Assembly (NCBI RefSeq): GCF_009827455.1 | Contig: NZ_WTYZ01000001.1 | Span: 1-64,000, forward strand | DNA: 64,000 nucleotides | Source: Pontixanthobacter aestiaquae | Lineage (GTDB): Bacteria > Pseudomonadota > Alphaproteobacteria > Sphingomonadales > Sphingomonadaceae | Direction: 5' to 3' | Part shown: one piece after another, positions 36,138-44,907 of the stretch | Numbering within the stretch: the first letter of the stretch is position 1 | How the letters are laid out: the number at the start of each line of letters is the position of its first letter | The notes under the pieces: model-generated | What the model saw: only the letters and a program-made list of their open reading frames with translations | Told to the model about the DNA's origin: nothing | The model's database searches: none | Made by a program: the position numbers and the translations under genes

Positions 36138-37658
36138 TTGAGCGCAAAAGACCCGTCCCGAATTCCGGTTATCATTGGCGTTGGCCAGATCAATGACCGG
36201 GCCGATGATCCGCGCGAAGGACTCGATCCGGTCGAACTGATGGCGGAGGCCCTGCGCCGCGCCGATCAGGACGCGGGCGGCGATTGGCTGTCGCAGGTGG
36301 AATCACTCGCCGTGGTTGATCAGATCGCGTTCCGGCATCTCAATCCCGTGGTTGGCGCGGTCGCGGAGGCGTTGAAGATTTCGCCAGGGCATACCTACCA
36401 AACCCCGCTGCCGATGGGTGACAGCCCGATAATGCTGCTCAATGAAGCCGCGAACCGGATTGGAGCTGGTGCGGTGAAAGTGGCAGCGGTTGTTGGTGCG
36501 GAAGCATTGCGCACAGCAGCGAAACTCGCCGCGCTGGCAAAAGGCGGCAGTCCCTCCGACCACAACAAAATGCGCGCCCGTAAGAAGAAGACCGCAGCAA
36601 GCTATCCGGCACAATACGGGCTTGTAGCACCGGTCGATATCTATCCACTTTATGAAAACGCAACGCGCGCTGCTTGGGAGCAGTCGCTCGGCGAGGGGCA
36701 AGCTGAAAGCGGCGTCATCTGGTCGCTTTTCTCCAAAGTCGCGGCGGAGCATGATGGCGCGTGGATACGCGAGGAGAAATCGGCTGAGGAGGTTTGCACA
36801 CCCTCAGCCACGAACCGGCCGATAGCCTTTCCCTACACCAAGTTTATGGTCGCCAATTCCTCGGTCAATCAGGGCGCTGGATTTATCGTGACCAGTCTCG
36901 CCATGGCGCGCGAGCGCGGCGTGCCGGAGGATCAGATCATCTATGTCGGTCACGGTGCAGCAGCGCATGAGCACGACGATATCTTGCAACGCGACCGCTA
37001 TGATTACTCCGCCGGAATGGAAGTCTCGCTGACCGAAACGTTGCGGCTCAACCAGATGACGCTCGACGATATCCATCACGCAGAGCTTTATTCCTGTTTC
37101 CCCTGCGTCCCCAAAATGGCACGGCGAGTAATTGGCTGGCCAGAGGATCGCGAGGCCACGGTCTTCGGCGGGCTTACCTTCGGCGGCGGCCCCATCGGCA
37201 ATTATATGAGCCATGCTGTCGTTGCCATGGTCCAGAAGCTACGCGGCGACCACGAGTCCGGTGGCGCCAACGGGTTGCTGTTTGCGAATGGCGGCTATGC
37301 CACGCATAATCACAGCATCGTGGTTTCGAGCAGGCCACTGGAGGCCGCGAGCTTCCCCCAAATGTTCGACTATCAAGATGCAGCCGATGCTAAGCGTGAC
37401 CCCACGCCTATGCTGGATGAACAGTACGAAGGTGCCGGCACAATCGAAAGCTACACCGTGTTCTATAATCGCGATGGTTCGCCGCGCGATGGTGTGGTGG
37501 TCGCGCGAAATCCCGCTGGAGCGCGCTTCCTCGCCAAGGTTGCGGGCAACAACCATGCCATGATCGCGTTTCTAACCGATGGGTCGAGCGAGCCCGTTGG
37601 CACCGAGGGCACTGGCGAGCGCGGCGACGACGGACTGCTCTATTGGCGGTCGGCCTGA
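36138..37658 (+). CDS. Thiolase-like protein (SCP2-type), catalytic residues replaced
   Basis: Thiolase-fold protein of 506 residues related to acetyl-CoA acetyltransferases and SCP2-type thiolases. It has the N-terminal IPVIIGVGQIND, the loop VANSSVNQGAGF and the C-terminal GGLTFGGGPIGNYM and LLFANGGYATHN blocks. The usual catalytic residues look replaced: at the nucleophile position it reads MGDSPIMLLNEA instead of CASG, the GHP histidine loop reads GGGPIGN, and the second Cys loop reads ANGGYA. The SCP2-like block AELYSCFPC is kept. The start is TTG 36138 with AGAGG upstream. It precedes an APH-type protein gene by one base and an acyl-CoA dehydrogenase, so it is in a lipid operon. Activity may be C-C lyase-like, CoA-binding only, or unusual. 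Confidence 0.8.
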   Translation: MSAKDPSRIPVIIGVGQINDRADDPREGLDPVELMAEALRRADQDAGGDWLSQVESLAVVDQIAFRHLNPVVGAVAEALKISPGHTYQTPLPMGDSPIMLLNEAANRIGAGAVKVAAVVGAEALRTAAKLAALAKGGSPSDHNKMRARKKKTAASYPAQYGLVAPVDIYPLYENATRAAWEQSLGEGQAESGVIWSLFSKVAAEHDGAWIREEKSAEEVCTPSATNRPIAFPYTKFMVANSSVNQGAGFIVTSLAMARERGVPEDQIIYVGHGAAAHEHDDILQRDRYDYSAGMEVSLTETLRLNQMTLDDIHHAELYSCFPCVPKMARRVIGWPEDREATVFGGLTFGGGPIGNYMSHAVVAMVQKLRGDHESGGANGLLFANGGYATHNHSIVVSSRPLEAASFPQMFDYQDAADAKRDPTPMLDEQYEGAGTIESYTVFYNRDGSPRDGVVVARNPAGARFLAKVAGNNHAMIAFLTDGSSEPVGTEGTGERGDDGLLYWRSA

Positions 37659-37659
37659 C

Positions 37660-39000
37660 ATGATCGAGAGCATCGACCGTTTGCTGCAAGCCGCGATGCA
37701 GCGTGCCGGTGTGGCCGGCGAGGTAACTGACTGCACCCGCCTCACCGGGGGCGCGACCATGGAAAGCTGGCACTTCTGGTGCGGCGGTGGTGACTTTATC
37801 TTACGACGAGCACCTAGCATTGAGTTCATGCGAGATCGCCCGTTCGGTCACGACACTGAGGCCGCGATAATCCGCGCCGCGAATGCCGCAGGTGTAACTG
37901 CGCCTGAAGTGATCGCTGAGCTGGAACCAAAAGACGGCCTCGGTAGCGGCTTTATCATGCGAGCCCTCCCTGGAACGCCTGACCCGCGCGCGATATTGGC
38001 GATGGAAGAGCCGCGCCAGCTGCTCCAAGAAGCCGCGCGCGATCTTGCGATCATTCATGGGCTTTCGAAAGACGCTCTGCCCCAGCAAATTCCCGAACGC
38101 AGCTATTCCGAAATGATCGAAGAACTGGTCGCACAGTTTGAGGAAGCTGGCGGTGATCGACCGATCATCGCGCTTGGTTTGAAATGGCTACGCGACAACC
38201 TGCCGGAACCGGCTAAGTCCGTACTCAACCATGGCGATTTCCGGCTCGGTAATTTGCTAGCTGAAGACTCGCACATCACTGGCGTGCTTGATTGGGAGCT
38301 AGCGCATTACAGCGATTTCCACGAGGATCTCGCTTTTGGCTGCATGCCCGTATGGCGCTTCAGCCGGTATGATCGGCCTGCTTTGGGGCTGGGAAGTCTG
38401 GAAGACTATTTCACCGAATATGAAGCCAAAAGCGGTCGAACTGTCGACCCGCAGCGCTTTCGCTTCTGGATGATCTACCGGACCGTGTGGTGGGCACTCG
38501 GCTGTCTACGCATGGCGAAAATCTGGCGTAGCGGCGAAGACCGGATGCTAGAACGTGTCGTTATCTCGCGGCGCACCAGCGAGCAGGAACTCGATCTGCT
38601 GATGCTGCTGGAGGAGGATGCGCCGGAGGAGGAACGCCAGAGGTCGCTGGAATACCATCCCGATTATGGCCCCGAAAAGGGCGAGGCGGACATTGCCGAA
38701 TTGGCCGTTGCGGTTTCCGAGTGGCTTACGACTATGAAGGAACAATTCGCTGGACACGATCGATTCCAACTAGCCGTCGCACTTAACGCACTTGGCATCG
38801 TCGAGCGTGACCGGCGATGCTTAAACGCTTCGTTTTTCACCAACACGCTTTCCGAGGGAATTCTTTCGGGAAAACAGACATTGGCAACGGATGGTCTGCT
38901 CGCGAGACTGCGTGAAGATATTCTCGATAAGCTCGGTATCGACTCCCCCAAATATCCCGCCCTCGCCGTTGCGCGAAAGAAATGGACCGGAGAGGACTAA
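37660..39000 (+). CDS. APH-family phosphotransferase fused to DUF6285
   Basis: Protein of 446 residues. The first about 330 residues form an aminoglycoside-phosphotransferase/choline-kinase-like domain with Brenner motif HGDFRLGNLL and the metal-binding DWELAHY. The last about 110 residues resemble DUF6285 (LAVAVSEWLTTM, FQLAVALNALGIVERD, LREDILDKLGIDSPKY). Proteins of this APH subgroup are often beside acyl-CoA dehydrogenases, as in the ACAD10/11 fusions and the LvaA-LvaC pair, where the kinase phosphorylates a 4-hydroxyacyl-CoA. Here an acyl-CoA dehydrogenase gene follows by 3 bases. ATG 37660 lies one base after the thiolase-like stop. Antibiotic phosphorylation is unlikely in this context. 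Confidence 0.82.
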   Translation: MIESIDRLLQAAMQRAGVAGEVTDCTRLTGGATMESWHFWCGGGDFILRRAPSIEFMRDRPFGHDTEAAIIRAANAAGVTAPEVIAELEPKDGLGSGFIMRALPGTPDPRAILAMEEPRQLLQEAARDLAIIHGLSKDALPQQIPERSYSEMIEELVAQFEEAGGDRPIIALGLKWLRDNLPEPAKSVLNHGDFRLGNLLAEDSHITGVLDWELAHYSDFHEDLAFGCMPVWRFSRYDRPALGLGSLEDYFTEYEAKSGRTVDPQRFRFWMIYRTVWWALGCLRMAKIWRSGEDRMLERVVISRRTSEQELDLLMLLEEDAPEEERQRSLEYHPDYGPEKGEADIAELAVAVSEWLTTMKEQFAGHDRFQLAVALNALGIVERDRRCLNASFFTNTLSEGILSGKQTLATDGLLARLREDILDKLGIDSPKYPALAVARKKWTGED

Positions 39001-39003
39001 CCC

Positions 39004-40284
39004 ATGATGTTCGAACTGCCCGCTGAGATCACCGACTATCTCGCTGAACTCGATGCCTTTATCGAGGCCGAGATCAAGCCGATCGAGCAGCGCGACGACA
39101 ATATCCGCTTCTTCGATCACAGGCGTGAAAATAGCCGTACCGATTGGGACAATGACGGCCTACCGACCGAGGAGTGGGAGGAGCTTCTCAGCGAAATGCG
39201 GCGCGTGGCCGATGCTGCGGGGCATTACCGGTTCGCCCTCCCCAAAGAATTTGGTGGTCAGGATGGTAGCAATCTTGCCATGGCCGCGATCCGGCATCAT
39301 CTCGCACACAAAGGCCTTGGTCTGCATAATGATCTGCAGAATGAAAACAGCATCGTCGGTAATCTGGTCCAGCCATTACTCGTGCGCGATTTTGGCACCG
39401 AAGTACAGAAGCGCGATTTCATTCCTGCGATGCTCGATGGCACAATACGATGGAGCTTTGGCCTGACCGAGGAAGCGCATGGCAGCGACGCAACATGGAT
39501 GGAAACGCGCGCCGTTGCTGAAACCCGCGATGGCGTGGATGGCTGGCTGATCAATGGCGAGAAAATGTGGACCACCGGCAGCCATGTCGCGACACATTGT
39601 ATGGTCTTCGCCCGCCATTCGGGTGCGGATGGCAGTCCCAAAGGCATCGGCTGTTTCATCGTGCCCTATGGCGCCAAAGGCTTCGAGATTGGCGAGTATC
39701 TGTGGACTTTCAACATGCCCACCGATCATCCGAAGATCAGCTTCAAGGACGTGTGGATTCCGGCTGACTCGATTCTCGGCGATCTCGATTATGGCCTCGC
39801 TTGCGCGCAGGGTTTCGTCCATGAAAACCGTATCCGGCAGGCGGCCTCTTCACTCGGCGCGGCCCAATATTGCATTGATGAAGCCGTGAAATATGCAGGC
39901 AAGCGCAAACCCTTTGGCAAACCGCTCTCAGTCAATCAGGCGATCCAGTTCCCGCTGGTCGAGTTGCAAACCGATGCAGAAATGCTGCGGCTGTTGATCT
40001 GGAAAACGGCGGCAGAAATGGATTCAATGCCCAAGCCCGATGTCGCGAAGTATCTCTCTGACAAAGTCTCTATGTGCAATTACAAAGCCAACCGCCTGGT
40101 ATGCGACGCAGCGGACACCGCGATGCAGGTTCATGGCGGGATCGGCTATTCACGGCACAAGCCCTTCGAGCATATTTACCGTCACCACCGCCGCTACCGG
40201 ATCACCGAAGGCTCGGAAGAAATACAAATGCGCAAGGTTGCAGGCCATCTGTTCGGCTTTATGGGGCCCAATAAGCGGACATAG
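39004..40284 (+). CDS. Acyl-CoA dehydrogenase
   Basis: FAD-dependent acyl-CoA dehydrogenase of 426 residues. It has FAD/substrate signatures FGLTEEAHGSDATWMETRA and QVHGGIGYSRHKPFEHIYRHH, and the catalytic Glu in ITEGSEEIQMRKVAG. The N-terminus is longer than usual (ITDYLAELDAFIEAEIKPIEQR, with an acidic DNIRFFDHRRENSRTDW insert). It is 3 bases after the APH-DUF6285 gene and ends the three-gene unit. It would introduce a 2,3-double bond into an acyl-CoA; the chain type is not readable from sequence. It keeps a Glu where ACAD10/11 enzymes tend to have Asp, so equivalence with those enzymes is not certain. Confidence 0.9.
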   Translation: MMFELPAEITDYLAELDAFIEAEIKPIEQRDDNIRFFDHRRENSRTDWDNDGLPTEEWEELLSEMRRVADAAGHYRFALPKEFGGQDGSNLAMAAIRHHLAHKGLGLHNDLQNENSIVGNLVQPLLVRDFGTEVQKRDFIPAMLDGTIRWSFGLTEEAHGSDATWMETRAVAETRDGVDGWLINGEKMWTTGSHVATHCMVFARHSGADGSPKGIGCFIVPYGAKGFEIGEYLWTFNMPTDHPKISFKDVWIPADSILGDLDYGLACAQGFVHENRIRQAASSLGAAQYCIDEAVKYAGKRKPFGKPLSVNQAIQFPLVELQTDAEMLRLLIWKTAAEMDSMPKPDVAKYLSDKVSMCNYKANRLVCDAADTAMQVHGGIGYSRHKPFEHIYRHHRRYRITEGSEEIQMRKVAGHLFGFMGPNKRT

Positions 40285-40314
40285 ATTCCTACCATTTTTC
40301 ACCAATCGGCCTAT

Positions 40315-41301
40315 ATGGCTGGCATGACACAAACCGACGCAATTTCTGATCCTGCAGACGGACCGATCTGCGTTGCGGCATTGTATCAGTTTACGCCGTT
40401 CGAGGACCGCGAGGCTATCCGCATTCCGCTCGCCACATTGTGCGAGGAGCAGGGTGTGCGCGGCACTATTCTGGTAGCACATGAGGGGCTGAACGGCACC
40501 ATCGCCGGTTCGGAAGAAGCCATCGGTGCCGTGCTCGACCATATCCGCTCGATTCCCGGCTGCGCCAATATCGAAGTCAAATTCTCGGGCGCACCCAAGA
40601 TGCCATTTCTGCGGATGAAAGTGCGGATCAAGAAAGAGATCGTCACCATGGGGCAACCCGATCTCGATCCGGTCGGCAATGTCGGGACCTATGTCGCACC
40701 ACAGGACTGGAACGATCTGATCAATGATCCCGCCACTATCGTGATCGATACGCGCAATGATTATGAAGTTGGCATCGGCACTTTCAGAGGCGCGATCGAT
40801 CCCGAAACCACCAGCTTCCGCGAATTTCCCGAATGGTTCCGTGCCAAGCGCGCCGAGTTCAAAGCGGAGGGCAAGCAACCCAAGATCGCCATGTTCTGCA
40901 CCGGCGGCATCCGATGCGAGAAATCGACCGCCTTCCTCAAAAGCGAGGGGATGGCGGATGTCTATCACCTAAAAGGCGGCATCCTGAAATATCTCGAAAC
41001 CGTTCCAGAAGAGGAAAGCCTGTGGGAAGGCGAATGCTTTGTCTTCGATGAACGGGTAAGCGTAAAGCACGGGCTCGAAGTTGGAACGCACACATTATGC
41101 CGCGCGTGCCGCAATCCGATGGGACCGGACGATTTGAAATCGGAACTGTTCGAAGACGGCATCAGCTGCCCCAATTGCTACCACACCAAGACAGAAGAGC
41201 AGCGCGCCCGCTATGCCGAGCGACAGAAGCAGGCAGAACTCGCAAAGCAACGCGGCGAGGCGCATATTGGCGATGATGCGCAGGAGAACGCAAGTGCCTG
41301 A
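40315..41301 (+). CDS. trhO: tRNA uridine(34) hydroxylase TrhO (YceA)
   Basis: Rhodanese-domain protein of 328 residues, matching TrhO/YceA, which makes 5-hydroxyuridine at the wobble position of tRNA in an oxygen-dependent way. The N-terminal TrhO domain shows [17 protein letters not shown] and [21 protein letters not shown]. The rhodanese loop [19 protein letters not shown] carries the catalytic Cys, followed by [13 protein letters not shown]. The C-terminal Cys cluster is CRACRNP and SCPNCYH. ATG 40315 and ATG 40324 are both possible; neither has a strong Shine-Dalgarno. It overlaps the GST gene by 8 bases. Confidence 0.93.
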   Translation: MAGMTQTDAISDPADGPICVAALYQFTPFEDREAIRIPLATLCEEQGVRGTILVAHEGLNGTIAGSEEAIGAVLDHIRSIPGCANIEVKFSGAPKMPFLRMKVRIKKEIVTMGQPDLDPVGNVGTYVAPQDWNDLINDPATIVIDTRNDYEVGIGTFRGAIDPETTSFREFPEWFRAKRAEFKAEGKQPKIAMFCTGGIRCEKSTAFLKSEGMADVYHLKGGILKYLETVPEEESLWEGECFVFDERVSVKHGLEVGTHTLCRACRNPMGPDDLKSELFEDGISCPNCYHTKTEEQRARYAERQKQAELAKQRGEAHIGDDAQENASA

Positions 41302-41911
41302 AGTGGCAGACGCTCCGATCCTCTACAGCTTCCGCCGCTGCCCCTATGCAATGCGCGCGCGGATGGCGCTCGCGATCAGCGAAACCGAAGTCGAACATCG
41401 CGAGGTTGTCCTGCGCGAGAAGCCTGAGGCAATGTTGGAAGCCTCGCCCAAAGGCACCGTGCCGGTAGTGGTGTTGGAGGACGGTACGGTGATTGAAGAA
41501 AGCGTGGATGTGATGCGCTGGTCGTTGGGTAAAAACGATCCGGAGGATTGGCTGTCTGGCGATGACCGCGATTTGATCGCGATGATCGACGGGCCGTTCA
41601 AGCACCATCTCGACCGCTACAAATATTCGACCCGGCATGACACCGATCCCGAAGAGCATCGGCACGGCGCCTATGCCATTTTGGAGCAATTGGAGGCGCG
41701 CCTAGGCGGCCAAAAACATCTGTGCGGCGATGCGCGTAGCATGGCCGATATCGCGACCTTCCCATTCATCCGCCAATTCGCAAATACTGATCGCGAATGG
41801 TTCGATGCGCAGCCTCTGCCGAATCTACAGCGTTGGCTCGCCGAACACCTCGAAAGCCCCCTGTTCAAACAGATCATGGTCAAGCATGACCAATGGAAAG
41901 AAAGCGCATGA
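41294..41911 (+). CDS. Glutathione S-transferase-like protein
   Basis: Thioredoxin-fold protein of 205 residues with a C-terminal helical GST domain. The N-terminal domain has [16 protein letters not shown], a glutaredoxin-like Cys-Pro site, and the cis-Pro/ES loop [17 protein letters not shown]. The C-terminal part has [15 protein letters not shown], the GST N-capping motif. The frame is open to 41213, but GTG 41294 with AGGAG seven bases upstream and overlap with the trhO stop gives the natural start. The overlap of the next gene is ATGA. The specific substrate is unknown. Confidence 0.88.
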   Translation: MPEVADAPILYSFRRCPYAMRARMALAISETEVEHREVVLREKPEAMLEASPKGTVPVVVLEDGTVIEESVDVMRWSLGKNDPEDWLSGDDRDLIAMIDGPFKHHLDRYKYSTRHDTDPEEHRHGAYAILEQLEARLGGQKHLCGDARSMADIATFPFIRQFANTDREWFDAQPLPNLQRWLAEHLESPLFKQIMVKHDQWKESA

Positions 41912-42822
41912 CTGACCCAGCCACTCTCGCAGCCCCGAAATCGCGTGCGCTTTATAAGGGCGGGCCTGACTTATCGCCCGTCGCATGGGGCATGTGGCGA
42001 TTTACCGACGACAATGGCAGCAGCCCGCAAGAGCGGATCGAAGCTGCGCTGGATGCAGGCATCACCTTGTTCGATACGGCGGCAATTTATGGCTTCGACG
42101 GGTCCGACGGTTTCGGCGGTGCGGAAACGTTGCTTGGCACAGTATTCGGCGAGGCACCGAATCTACGCGACAAAATCGTGCTGGCGACCAAAGGCGGGAT
42201 CGAGCCTGGCGTGCCATATGATTCCTCGACCGACTATTTGAACACGTCGTTGACTGCTTCGATGCAGCGCTTGGGTGTTGATCATGTCGAGCTGTTTCAG
42301 GTCCACCGGCCCGATGTGCTGACCCATCCCGAAGAGCTCGCCGACACGTTGCAGAACATGGTCGAGAGCGGAAAGGTCGGTGCAGTTGGCGTCTCAAACT
42401 TCACCCAAGCGCAAATTAGCGCCTTGCAGCATTATCTCGATATTCCGCTGGCAACGACCCAGCCCGAATTCTCGCCACTGAACCTTAGTCCGCTGCAGAA
42501 TGGCGAATTCGATCAGGCGATGCAGAATAATATGGCGATACTTGCCTGGTCACCGCTGGGCGGCGGGCGGATTGCCAATGCCGAAAGCACGCGCGAACGT
42601 TCAGTGGCTTTGAGACTCGACAGCGCGGCCAAGGAATTTGGCGTGTCGCGCGCGGTTGCGGCATTCTCTTGGATTGCCGCGCACCCCGCGCGGCCCATTC
42701 CTATCATTGGCAGCCAGACCCCAGCGCGCATCGCCGAGGCGGCCGACATCGCCAAGGTGGGCTGGACACGGCAAGGCTGGTATGAGGTATTGCAGGCAGC
42801 CATGGGCGAAAAGCTACCTTGA
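41908..42822 (+). CDS. Aldo/keto reductase
   Basis: NADPH-dependent aldo/keto reductase family barrel of 304 residues. The catalytic Asp and Tyr are in TLFDTAAIYGF, the catalytic Lys in KIVLATKGGI, and the active-site His position reads LFQVHRPD. The cofactor-binding segment VAAFSWIAAHPARPIPIIGSQTPARI is near the C-terminus. The layout resembles the YdhF-type oxidoreductases. The ATG overlaps the GST stop (ATGA). Confidence 0.9.
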   Translation: MTDPATLAAPKSRALYKGGPDLSPVAWGMWRFTDDNGSSPQERIEAALDAGITLFDTAAIYGFDGSDGFGGAETLLGTVFGEAPNLRDKIVLATKGGIEPGVPYDSSTDYLNTSLTASMQRLGVDHVELFQVHRPDVLTHPEELADTLQNMVESGKVGAVGVSNFTQAQISALQHYLDIPLATTQPEFSPLNLSPLQNGEFDQAMQNNMAILAWSPLGGGRIANAESTRERSVALRLDSAAKEFGVSRAVAAFSWIAAHPARPIPIIGSQTPARIAEAADIAKVGWTRQGWYEVLQAAMGEKLP

Positions 42823-42872
42823 CGCCTGCCAGCAAAGGCTCTCAATTGCTGCCCTAGTCTGAGTGAGGGGCA

Positions 42873-43529
42873 ATGATGGACCGCGACGAACGTGTTGCCA
42901 TAGTACAAGCCATATTTGGCTGTGAGCCAATCGAGGCTGCGCGGCTTACCGACAATTTGCGTTTCGCCACTGCCGAACCCGCCACCACAATCGCATTCCA
43001 AGGCGATGAAAGCCGCGATTGCCAACTTGTTGTAGCCGGGGCGGTTGGCCTGCACGCTCTAGGCAGCGAGGGTCAATATACCCAAGTCGCAACTGTAGAG
43101 ATGGGCGAGATATTCGGCGCATTTCCGGATGCCGGCACCCATGCCGTAGAGGCCGTGGCCCAAGAAGCGGTAGAGCTTCTGATAATCGGAACCGCGCAGC
43201 TGCGCGAACTGGCGCGCAACCATGCGTCGATCGCAACAGGATTGGCAGCGCTGTATGCAGGGCAATTGTCCAACGTACTAGGACGGCTGGTCGCCAGAGT
43301 CACGCTGACAGCCGATGGACGCGTCTATAGCGAGCTATTCGATCTGGTAGATGATGACGGTATCATTGCCCCGATACCGGTCGTCTCTGCGCTAGCGATC
43401 CGTGCACAAACGGCACGAGAGACCGCGTCAAAAGCCATAACAAAGCTCGAAAAGCGAGGGGTATTGGAACGCGCCAAAGATCATTGGAAGATCATATCGC
43501 CACGAATGCTGGAAGATATGACTATTTGA
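42873..43529 (+). CDS. Crp/Fnr-family transcriptional regulator
   Basis: Regulator of 218 residues with a cyclic-nucleotide-binding-like N-terminal domain (about 10-120: ATTIAFQGDESRDCQLVVAGAVGL, VEMGEIFGAFPD), a dimer helix (LAALYAGQLSNVLGRLVARV) and a C-terminal winged helix (ALAIRAQTARETASKAITKLEKRGVL). It lacks the N-terminal cysteines of FNR, so it senses a small ligand or none. GAGGGG precedes ATG 42873. It converges on the TPR-SLOG gene with only four bases between the stops. The target genes are unknown; the aldo/keto reductase upstream could be in the same transcript. Confidence 0.85.
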   Translation: MMDRDERVAIVQAIFGCEPIEAARLTDNLRFATAEPATTIAFQGDESRDCQLVVAGAVGLHALGSEGQYTQVATVEMGEIFGAFPDAGTHAVEAVAQEAVELLIIGTAQLRELARNHASIATGLAALYAGQLSNVLGRLVARVTLTADGRVYSELFDLVDDDGIIAPIPVVSALAIRAQTARETASKAITKLEKRGVLERAKDHWKIISPRMLEDMTI

Positions 43530-43533
43530 AAAA

Positions 43534-44907
43534 TCAGATCAGTGCGAAAATTGGCGTTCGCCCGCCCGTCCAACGCATCTCTCCCGCACTCTCGACGCGC
43601 ATATCCGTGCCATCTCCGAGCAAGCCAAAACTGGCGGCGTGGGTTGCAAGGCATTGATCCGCTTCGGCGCAATCGAGCATCGCTGATAAGCGGTCAATGA
43701 CTTTAGGCGGGAGTTCATCCGTTCTATCAGTCACTATCCAATCAACCACGCAAGTCCCGCCCTGCTTGCGAGTATTATCCCATGCGTCAGTAAGACTGTC
43801 GAAACTCTGCAAACCGTCCTTCGTGACGAAAATAGCGCACGACTGAGTACCGGTTGTGGCTTGCCGGGAAACAGGTTGCCTCCGGCGCCTGGCCTTGAGT
43901 AACGCGACGCCGGAAACTTCTGCTTCGGTCAGAGTGTCAGTCTGGCCGACGATCCGCAATCGCTTCGCCGTCGTGCGCAATTGGGTTGCTCGATGGATAG
44001 CGAGGCCGAGTGCCACCTGGTCACCCCGCTCTACCGCCGCAGCATCCGGTGCCGGTGCGTAGTCCAAACATTCGGCGGTTTCCGCCTGCTCCATCATGAC
44101 CTCGAAGCGCGCTTCCCAAGCCGGATCGATCGCACTCACCGAAATCTGCCGGAAGGTCGCGCGGTCGCATGGGAGAACAACATGCAGCTCAGCTCCGCGC
44201 CTTAGCAATGCCTCGGCAATCCAGATATCCGATCCTGCGGCGAGCGCTCCGTAGCCGAAGCCGACATTCTCGCGCTCCAGCCAATCGTCGATCTGCTTTT
44301 CAACCGCGGCATCCGATTGCTCGACATTCATGATGCCCGAAAAGCGTACGGCCGATGGTGGCCGCAATTGATCGAGCCATTCGGCATCGCAATCGAGTTC
44401 GCGGCACAACAGTTCGAACTGACCAATCGTCGCAGCGTGATCCTCCCATGCCGCAGGCTGCTTGGTCACGGCCTTACGCAGCGCTGCACGAGCCTCGGGC
44501 TCCTGCCCCAGCAACAACAGCGCTTCTGCCCGCGTCGCGCCGAGCCAATAGGGTGTCTCCGCCTCATCAGGATTGGCATCAAGTGCCGTGAGCACATCGC
44601 GCGCCAACTTCTCCGACTGCGCTTTCTGCCCGGCAAGCAGCGACAATGAAGCCGCATTGATCAGCGGATAACTGCCATTGTCGAGCGCCCCCGCTTTGGC
44701 ATAAATCGCAGCGGACTCAGCAAACAACCGCGCCCGCTCTGCGCCATCAGCCCGCTTCGCCCGATCCTTCACCAACCGCGCCTGCAACGTCAGCGCACGC
44801 TGGTCGGTGTCGGAGTCAAGCAAGCTATGCTGCTCCATCAACGACCATGCCCGCTCCAGAGAACCGGAACGGGCAAGGCGTAGGATTCGTAGGCTAAGTG
44901 AAGTCAT
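43534..44907 (-). CDS. TPR-SLOG-like protein of the TIR cluster
   Basis: Cytosolic protein of 457 residues. Residues 1-170 are TPR-like helical pairs. About residues 185-280 look like a SLOG-type Rossmann nucleotide-binding fold: SGIMN, a helix, GFGYGALAAGSDIWIAEALL, then GAELHVVLPCDRATF and the aromatic WEARF. The remaining 170 residues are not recognised. SLOG domains in conflict systems (for example ThsA) bind nucleotide-derived signals. The ATG directly follows the stop of the 250-residue gene (TAA-ATG), so it is translationally coupled to a TIR gene unit. It could sense a product of the TIR protein. This is inference from domain pairing. Confidence 0.7.
   Translation of the reverse strand: MTSLSLRILRLARSGSLERAWSLMEQHSLLDSDTDQRALTLQARLVKDRAKRADGAERARLFAESAAIYAKAGALDNGSYPLINAASLSLLAGQKAQSEKLARDVLTALDANPDEAETPYWLGATRAEALLLLGQEPEARAALRKAVTKQPAAWEDHAATIGQFELLCRELDCDAEWLDQLRPPSAVRFSGIMNVEQSDAAVEKQIDDWLERENVGFGYGALAAGSDIWIAEALLRRGAELHVVLPCDRATFRQISVSAIDPAWEARFEVMMEQAETAECLDYAPAPDAAAVERGDQVALGLAIHRATQLRTTAKRLRIVGQTDTLTEAEVSGVALLKARRRRQPVSRQATTGTQSCAIFVTKDGLQSFDSLTDAWDNTRKQGGTCVVDWIVTDRTDELPPKVIDRLSAMLDCAEADQCLATHAASFGLLGDGTDMRVESAGEMRWTGGRTPIFALI

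Noticed and set aside
37660..39000. Aminoglycoside resistance gene
   Set aside because: APH fold only; DUF6285 fusion and acyl-CoA neighbours point to lipid or hydroxy-acid metabolism.
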